Below are positions 35,886-39,937 of a stretch of DNA of 39,937 nucleotides, in pieces. The notes below the pieces were generated by a model. The model had not been told where the DNA came from and searched no databases. It worked only from the letters and a program-made list of their open reading frames with translations. The position numbers and the translations under genes are program-made. Origin of the DNA: a virus; the IMG/VR virus record IMGVR_UViG_3300043449_000688, positions 1 to 39,937 of that record, one strand, 5' to 3'. The number at the start of each line of letters is the position of its first letter. Position 1 is the first letter of the stretch.

Positions 35886-38350
35886 TGGCCTACTCCTACG
35901 TCGTCTACGCCGGGAACGGGGCCACCACGCAGTTCCAAGTTCCCTTCCCGTTCCTGCGTCGGGAGCACATCAGCTGTCGGGTGGATGGCGTGGTGACGTC
36001 GTTCACCTGGGCCAATGACAGCACCATTGCCATCAGCCCTGCCCCAGCCAATGGGACGGAGATCAGGTTGCGGCGTGTCACGCCATTGGATGAGGCATTG
36101 GTGGACTTCACCGATGGCTCCACCGTGGTGGCCGCTGACCTGGACACCAGCAACCTGCAGCACCTGTTTGCTGAGCAGGAGCTGGATGACACGCAGCGAG
36201 AGAGTTTTGAACTCATCTCCACCACGGAGATCAGCGTGGGCGACCACCGGCTGAGTGACCTTCTGGATCCGGTTGACAACCAGGACGCTGTCACCAAGAA
36301 CTGGCTGGGCATTGACACCCGCCTGGTGCGAACCACGGGCGATCAGATCATTGATGGCGCCAAGACCTTTCTGGACCCGGTATCAGGCCCTTCCCCATCC
36401 AGCCTGAGCAACTTTGCCACCAAGGAATACGTCGATGGCATTGCGCTTGGTGACGATCCTGCTGGCCGCCTGGATGCGTGGTACTTCGGGACCACACCGC
36501 CTGCCAACCCGGCCCCTGGTGACAACTGGATGGATTCGGCCACTGGCCGGACCTTCACCTGGGTGGATGACGGCAACAGCGCGGCGTGGGTTGAAGCCCT
36601 GAGCGTTGCTGCTGTTGGCGAAAAGGGTGATACGTCGTTGTGGCGGCAAGGTGCTGGGGTGCCCAGCAACAGCCTCGGCGTCAACGGTGACTTCTACCTG
36701 AACACCAGCAACGGAAACGTCTACGGGCCTAAGGCCAGCGGGGTGTGGGGCAGCGTCATCTTCAACATTGCCCAGGGCCAGACGGGTGCGACAGGTGCCA
36801 CGGGCCCTGCAGGCACTGCAGCCACGGTGTCGGTGGGTACCACCACCACGGGCGCTGCAGGCAGTAGCGCCACTGTCACCAATAGCGGCACCAGTAGCGC
36901 TGCCACGTTCAACTTCACCATCCCCCGGGGTGACACGGGAGCAACGGGTGCAACAGGCCCACAAGGCCCGCAAGGGGCTACAGGCGCTACGGGGGCCACG
37001 GGGCCACAGGGCCCTGCGGGCGCCACAGGGGCTACTGGAGCTACCGGTGCCACCGGCCCACAGGGCCCAGCTGGTGCAGATGGCGACGATGGCATTGGCG
37101 TTCCCGCTGGTGGCACCACCGGCCAGGTGCTCGCCAAGAAGACCAACACCGACTACGACACCGAGTGGGTGGCGCAAACGGGTGGCGGTGGCGGCAGTGG
37201 CACGGTCACCAGCGTGGGCCTGTCACTGCCCGGGATCTTCTCGGTCAGCGGTTCACCGGTCACCACCAGCGGCACACTGACCGGCTCCTTGACCACACAG
37301 TCGGCCAACCAGGTGTGGGCAGGGCCAAGCACTGGCTCTGCTGCTGCACCCACCTTCCGGTCGCTGGTGGCAGCAGATGTGCCAGACCTCAGTGGCACGT
37401 ACCAGCCCCTGGATTCCGACCTGACTGCTGTTGCAGGGCTCAGCTCCAACGGCTTGGTGGCACGCACTGGCAGCGGCACAGCCTCAGCACGCAGCATCGC
37501 CAGTGGGTCAATCATCTCCGTCACCAACGGTGATGGCGTCAGTGGCAACCCAACCGTCACCACCAGCATGGGGACGGGCAAGCTGCTGGGCCGGAGCACA
37601 GCTGGCACCGGGGTGGCGGAAGAGATCACCATCGGCTCCAACCTCACCCTGTCAGGTGGCACGTTGTCGGCCACAGGTGGTGGTGGTGGTGGCACCTACA
37701 CCGTCAGTGCCACGGCTCCCAGCAGCCCAGCCGCTGGTGATGAATGGACCGATTCAGATGACGGCATCACCTACCAGTACGTCAACGACGGCAACACCAG
37801 CCAATGGGTTGAGCTGGGCCCGGTAGGCGTGGTGGGTGCCCCGGGAACTGACGGCACCAATGGGGCCGCGGCAACCATTGCGGTAGGCACCACCACTACA
37901 GGTGCAGCAGGGAGCAGCGCAAGTGTCACCAACAGTGGCACCAGCAGCGCTGCCACCTTCAACTTCACCATTCCCAGGGGGGACACCGGGCTCACGGGCA
38001 ACACCGGCCCACAGGGGCCGATGGGGCCCAAGTCGATCACGATTGTGAGCCCCACTGCCACGGAAAAAGTGGTGATGTTCTTCACCAACACGGCGCTGAC
38101 GGTCGCTCAGATCCGCAGCGTGATCATTGGTGGCACCAGCGTCACCTTCTCGATCCGGTACGGCACGGACATCAGCGGCAGCGGCACTGAAGTGGTGACC
38201 AGTGGCATCACCTGCAACAGCACCACAACAGGCGTGAGCACCACGTCGTTCAACAACGCCTCCATCCCGACAAACAACTTCGTCTGGCTCACCACCAGTG
38301 CGGTGAGTGGCTCTGTTTCATCCCTGCACGCTTCTGTGATCTTCAGCTGA
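35885..38350 (+). CDS. Tail fibre with T7 gp17-type N-terminus and collagen-like repeats
   Basis: 821 aa. Residues 1-~150 (YVVYAGNGATTQFQVPFPFL, DGSTVVAADLDTSNLQHLF, ELDDTQRES) are the nozzle-binding domain of T7 gp17. Then a GDNWMDSATGRTFTWVDDGN module, collagen-like Gly-X-Y tracts (about 298-308 and 348-407), a beta-rich region, a second GDEWTDSDDGITYQYVNDGN module and a second short Gly-X-Y tract. A TIPRGDTG-containing block (TTTTGAAGSSATVTNSGTSS start) is duplicated at about 36838-36945 and 37888-37992. It anchors the fibre complex to the tail. Confidence 0.92.
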   Translation: MAYSYVVYAGNGATTQFQVPFPFLRREHISCRVDGVVTSFTWANDSTIAISPAPANGTEIRLRRVTPLDEALVDFTDGSTVVAADLDTSNLQHLFAEQELDDTQRESFELISTTEISVGDHRLSDLLDPVDNQDAVTKNWLGIDTRLVRTTGDQIIDGAKTFLDPVSGPSPSSLSNFATKEYVDGIALGDDPAGRLDAWYFGTTPPANPAPGDNWMDSATGRTFTWVDDGNSAAWVEALSVAAVGEKGDTSLWRQGAGVPSNSLGVNGDFYLNTSNGNVYGPKASGVWGSVIFNIAQGQTGATGATGPAGTAATVSVGTTTTGAAGSSATVTNSGTSSAATFNFTIPRGDTGATGATGPQGPQGATGATGATGPQGPAGATGATGATGATGPQGPAGADGDDGIGVPAGGTTGQVLAKKTNTDYDTEWVAQTGGGGGSGTVTSVGLSLPGIFSVSGSPVTTSGTLTGSLTTQSANQVWAGPSTGSAAAPTFRSLVAADVPDLSGTYQPLDSDLTAVAGLSSNGLVARTGSGTASARSIASGSIISVTNGDGVSGNPTVTTSMGTGKLLGRSTAGTGVAEEITIGSNLTLSGGTLSATGGGGGGTYTVSATAPSSPAAGDEWTDSDDGITYQYVNDGNTSQWVELGPVGVVGAPGTDGTNGAAATIAVGTTTTGAAGSSASVTNSGTSSAATFNFTIPRGDTGLTGNTGPQGPMGPKSITIVSPTATEKVVMFFTNTALTVAQIRSVIIGGTSVTFSIRYGTDISGSGTEVVTSGITCNSTTTGVSTTSFNNASIPTNNFVWLTTSAVSGSVSSLHASVIFS

Positions 38351-38835
38351 TGACTGTCCTCAGGCCTAACTCCAACATCACCCAGACCAGCTACACGGGT
38401 GGCTTTGCCGACATTGATGAGGTCACGGCATCTGACGCCGACCTGGCCTTTGGGGCGATCAACAGCGCCACCCCCGTGCTGGAGGTGGGCACGAGCAACC
38501 CAGCTGCATTGCCAGGCGGGGCGACAGGAGTCGTGCGGTGGCGGTCGGCCATCCGCAACGGCAACGCCACCATTGGCAGCGGCAACGCGATCACGGGCAC
38601 CTGCATCCTGCTGCAGGGCTCAACCACCATCGCCAGCGATGCGTACACCGCAGGCAACTGGAGCACCAGAGAGTTCACGTTCACCCTGTCCAGCGTGACG
38701 GACTTCAATGACCTGCGGTTGCGGTTCACGCAGACGGCATCGGGTGGATCCAACAACACTCAACGCACGGGCCTGGCCGTGAGCTGGGCGGAGATTGACA
38801 TCCCCGATCCCAGGCGGGTGTTTGTCATCACCTAG
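38350..38835 (+). CDS. Tail/fibre-associated beta-rich protein
   Basis: 161 aa, coupled by TGATG to the gp17-like gene. Starts MTVLRPNSNITQTSYTGGFA; small-residue and beta-strand rich (ILLQGSTTIASDAYTAGNWS, SWAEIDIPDP), resembling jelly-roll or carbohydrate-binding accessory proteins. No enzyme motif. Likely an adaptor or tip protein by position between two fibre genes. Confidence 0.7.
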   Translation: MTVLRPNSNITQTSYTGGFADIDEVTASDADLAFGAINSATPVLEVGTSNPAALPGGATGVVRWRSAIRNGNATIGSGNAITGTCILLQGSTTIASDAYTAGNWSTREFTFTLSSVTDFNDLRLRFTQTASGGSNNTQRTGLAVSWAEIDIPDPRRVFVIT

Positions 38836-38870
38836 GCCGCCGCTACCTTTACATCACGGAGGACTGACCC

Positions 38871-39937
38871 ATGCCGCTTGATTTCCCCACCAGCCCATCA
38901 CTGAACCAGACGTACACCTTTGGTGGCCGCACCTGGAAATGGAATGGCACCGGCTGGCAGCTGGAGTCGCCACTGGTGACCACCGCTTCAATTCAAGATG
39001 CAGCGGTCACCACCGCCAAGATTGCGGACGGTGCAATCACCACCGCCAAGATCGCAAATGGCGCGGTAGCACCGGCTGACCTGAGCACAGGTGGGCCTAG
39101 CTGGGACACCAGCGGCAACCAGACCGTCACCGGCAACGTCACGCTGAGTGGTGCTGGCAAGTCATTCCGCGGGGACTTCAGCAACGCCACGGTGGCCAAC
39201 CGGGTGTGGTTCCAGTCCACCACCACCAATGACTTCACCGTGGTGGGTGCGCTGCCCAATGGCACCAGCACAGCGTCCGCCTTCATGGCGACCAACAACT
39301 CCACGCCTACCAACGCCAGCATCGGCTCTTTGATCGCCGGTAGCGCGTCGGTGATCCTGGAGTCCAGCAGGTTTGGGACCGGCACTTACCTGCCGTTGGC
39401 GTTTCAAACCGGTGGCAGCGAACGGGCCCGCATCGACACCTCCGGCAGGTTGCTGGTTGGTACGTCTACTGCTCGTAACAACTTCTTCAATGATGTCAAT
39501 AATACCCACAAATTACAAATTGAAGGCACAGATTACACCGCAGGCCTTTCGCTGATAAATAATAACACAAGCATATCCGATGGCACAAACGTAGTTATCT
39601 GCAAAAGTGCCGGGGCCAGTGTGGGGTCTAATGTATTAGTGAGAAGTGGGGAAACTCTTGGTGGAGTTGCTTTTTTAGGAAATGATGGGTCTGAGTTTGT
39701 AACAGCCGCTAGTATTAACGCTTCTATAGATGGCACCCCTGGCGCTAACGACATGCCGGGACGCCTGACCTTTAGCACCACCGCCGACGGATCGGCTACC
39801 CAGACCGAGCGGATGCGGATTGACAGTGCTGGCAGGTTGTTGGTTGGTACGTCTGCTACTCGTACCAACATGTATGGCGCATCGTACTCGCCAGCTTTTC
39901 AAGTAGAAACGGCAGGGACATTTACGGAGCGGACAGT
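38871..39937 (+). CDS. Second tail fibre, N-terminal part (3'-partial; continues at window start)
   Basis: ATG 38871 is preceded by CGGAGGA. Open to the window end (355 full codons); frame continues at base 180 via the 72-base match. N-terminus DFPTSPSLNQTYTFGGRTWK with WKWNGTGWQLE is a common cyanophage fibre attachment domain, followed by tandem TTAKIADGAI-type repeats and shaft repeats ERARIDTSGRLLVG and ERMRIDSAGRLLVG. Bases 39483-39720 are clearly AT-richer, with atypical codons (ATA, TTA), a sign of mosaic exchange in the receptor-binding part. Confidence 0.88.
   Translation, partial: MPLDFPTSPSLNQTYTFGGRTWKWNGTGWQLESPLVTTASIQDAAVTTAKIADGAITTAKIANGAVAPADLSTGGPSWDTSGNQTVTGNVTLSGAGKSFRGDFSNATVANRVWFQSTTTNDFTVVGALPNGTSTASAFMATNNSTPTNASIGSLIAGSASVILESSRFGTGTYLPLAFQTGGSERARIDTSGRLLVGTSTARNNFFNDVNNTHKLQIEGTDYTAGLSLINNNTSISDGTNVVICKSAGASVGSNVLVRSGETLGGVAFLGNDGSEFVTAASINASIDGTPGANDMPGRLTFSTTADGSATQTERMRIDSAGRLLVGTSATRTNMYGASYSPAFQVETAGTFTERT
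39372..39482 (+). repeat. Direct repeat, copy of 1-111
   Basis: Identical to the first 111 bases of the window, then diverges. Fibre repeat R1. Confidence 0.9.
39866..39937 (+). repeat. Direct repeat, copy of 108-179
   Basis: Identical to 108-179 for 72 bases up to the window edge; preceded by repeat R2 (GGCAGGTTGTTGGTTGGTAC), a diverged version of R1. Confidence 0.9.

Noticed and set aside
36940-37080. Tandem repeat as a CRISPR array
   Set aside because: The repetition is coding Gly-X-Y collagen-like sequence in frame, without unique spacers.

Overview
The window reads as an essentially complete T7-like podovirus genome (Autographivirales type, short-tailed dsDNA phage). It most likely infects a marine picocyanobacterium of the Synechococcus/Cyanobium kind. 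The case rests on a single-subunit T7-type RNA polymerase, a T7-ordered replication block (gp2.5 SSB, gp3 endonuclease, gp4 primase-helicase, gp6 exonuclease), a T7-ordered morphogenesis block (gp8 to gp17-like), GC-rich codon use (roughly 60% by eye), and many small hypothetical proteins of kinds typical of cyanophages. Both window ends lie inside the same tail-fibre gene and share repeats, so I infer an arbitrarily opened circular assembly. The physical left end is probably in the gene-free stretch at 5178-6020.

Layout, starting from that stretch. (1) 5178-6020: about 840 bp without a gene, with direct repeats, perfect hairpins and a G7C7 palindrome, lying between divergent transcription units. 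(2) 6021-10236: seventeen small early genes on the + strand, mostly of unknown function, including one secreted and two membrane proteins. The first group have C-rich leaders carrying a recurrent stem-loop and the 9-mer ACCCACCAC instead of Shine-Dalgarno sequences. (3) 10323-11480: a tyrosine integrase followed by a fragment of a tRNA-Met(CAU) 3' half, a likely attP. (4) 11520-17794: RNA polymerase and replication/nucleotide-scavenging genes. No family A DNA polymerase is present. (5) 17787-30251 and on to 1122 across the window ends: portal, scaffold, capsid (bracketed by two strong terminators), tail tube proteins, internal/ejection proteins and three fibre or tail genes. (6) 1166-2428: small late genes, including holin candidates. 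(7) 2422-5177 on the minus strand: small and large terminase subunits, an unknown protein and an M15-type peptidase endolysin.

Logic of the phage. Host RNA polymerase would read the early region, integrase and phage RNA polymerase gene. The phage RNA polymerase would then read replication and virion genes. gp3 and gp6 nucleases would degrade host DNA, and gp4 plus SSB would drive forks. With no polymerase gene in sight, synthesis would have to use the host replicative polymerase. No photosynthesis, pentose-phosphate or nucleotide-metabolism auxiliary genes are present. Integrase plus an attP-like site suggest a capacity for lysogeny, or a relic of it.
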